Shown piece after piece: positions 32,094 through 32,193 of a stretch of DNA of 32,193 nucleotides. The first letter of the stretch is position 1, and every line of letters starts with the position of its first letter. Both the position numbers and the translations under genes were made by a program. Location: the NCBI GenBank assembly GCA_039024315.1, contig JBCCQN010000080.1:1-32193 (forward strand), written 5' to 3'. The notes beneath the pieces are model-generated. The model made no database searches, was not told where the DNA came from, and was given only the letters and a program-made list of their open reading frames with translations. This stretch comes from JBCAWW01 sp039024315 (lineage in GTDB: Bacteria > Bacteroidota > Bacteroidia > J057).

Positions 32094-32193
32094 ATGAAGA
32101 CTACTCTATTTATGCTCTTAATGGGCCTTTTTCTCTGGCCCAAGGCCTCCTACGCCCAAAGCGATTCCCAAAAGACTACTTACTTACTGGATG
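32094..32193 (+). CDS. Start of an exported protein, cut by window edge
   Basis: Only 33 codons are visible. MKTTLFMLLMGLFLWPKASYAQ is a clear signal peptide with an AYAQ-type cleavage site (SYA before Q), followed by SDSQKTTYLLD. The rest is beyond the edge and no family can be named. An imperfect TATCTTCT lies about 10 bases upstream of the ATG. Confidence 0.7.
   Translation, partial: MKTTLFMLLMGLFLWPKASYAQSDSQKTTYLLD

Overview
The window looks like the chromosome of a member of the Bacteroidota, probably a Saprospiria/Lewinella-like lineage. Three giant PKD-repeat surface proteins are present, and the two complete ones end in the C-terminal domain typical of type IX secretion (T9SS) cargo. 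Promoters resemble the Bacteroidota form TTTG-N19/20-TAnnTTTG. Shine-Dalgarno sites are scarce, and the acyloxyacyl hydrolase, HNH and yceD-rpmF genes are of Bacteroidota type. These assignments come from reading motifs by eye; no search was run.

Layout. 1-2417 (minus): N-terminal part of a PKD-rich secreted protein that runs off the left edge. 2541-4905 (minus): a housekeeping block of a coiled-coil protein, zapA and rny, with a structured RNA-like segment between zapA and rny and a terminator after rny. 5206-7605 (minus): pheT. 7645-19236 (minus): two tandem paralogous giant genes (1903 and 1918 aa), each with 17 PKD repeats, about four FN3-like units and a T9SS sorting domain. 19604-20629 (plus): a YdjM-like membrane hydrolase. 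21035-23313 (plus): a translationally coupled pair, a cytosolic HtrA-like protease fused to a zinc ribbon and a YbjN/CesT-like domain, followed by an exported esterase with a TPR tail. 23327-26442 (minus): a subtilase followed by two near-duplicate small outer-membrane-type proteins. 26615-27649 (minus): yceD and rpmF with good promoters and a strong terminator. 27683-30412 (minus): a PagL-type lipid A deacylase and an S41 peptidase. 30699-31973 (plus): an NlpC/P60 peptidase and an HNH endonuclease. 32094-32193 (plus): the start of an exported protein.

Most notable signals. (1) A 38-nt core, identical at 5074-5111 and 20881-20918, parses without spacers into three consecutive perfect hairpins; the flanks of each copy can form a closing stem of unrelated sequence. 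Its third hairpin belongs to a wider family of GNA-triloop palindromes preceded by CGTT, some of them inside genes. (2) A 7-bp tandem duplication (26379-26392) lies inside the lipobox codons of the subtilase gene. With one copy the ORF is a clean lipoprotein; with the two copies present the signal peptide is out of frame. (3) The twin PKD giants keep 17 repeats in register, including their irregular ones, so the whole array was duplicated as one gene. (4) The zapA-rny gap can fold in two mutually exclusive ways. (5) An orphan terminator points leftward in the divergent gap at 30413-30698, suggesting a small RNA or leader.

Most of the window is concerned with the cell envelope: surface adhesins, secreted or lipoprotein proteases, lipid A modification and peptidoglycan peptidases. 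These genes are interspersed among core translation, RNA-decay and division genes.
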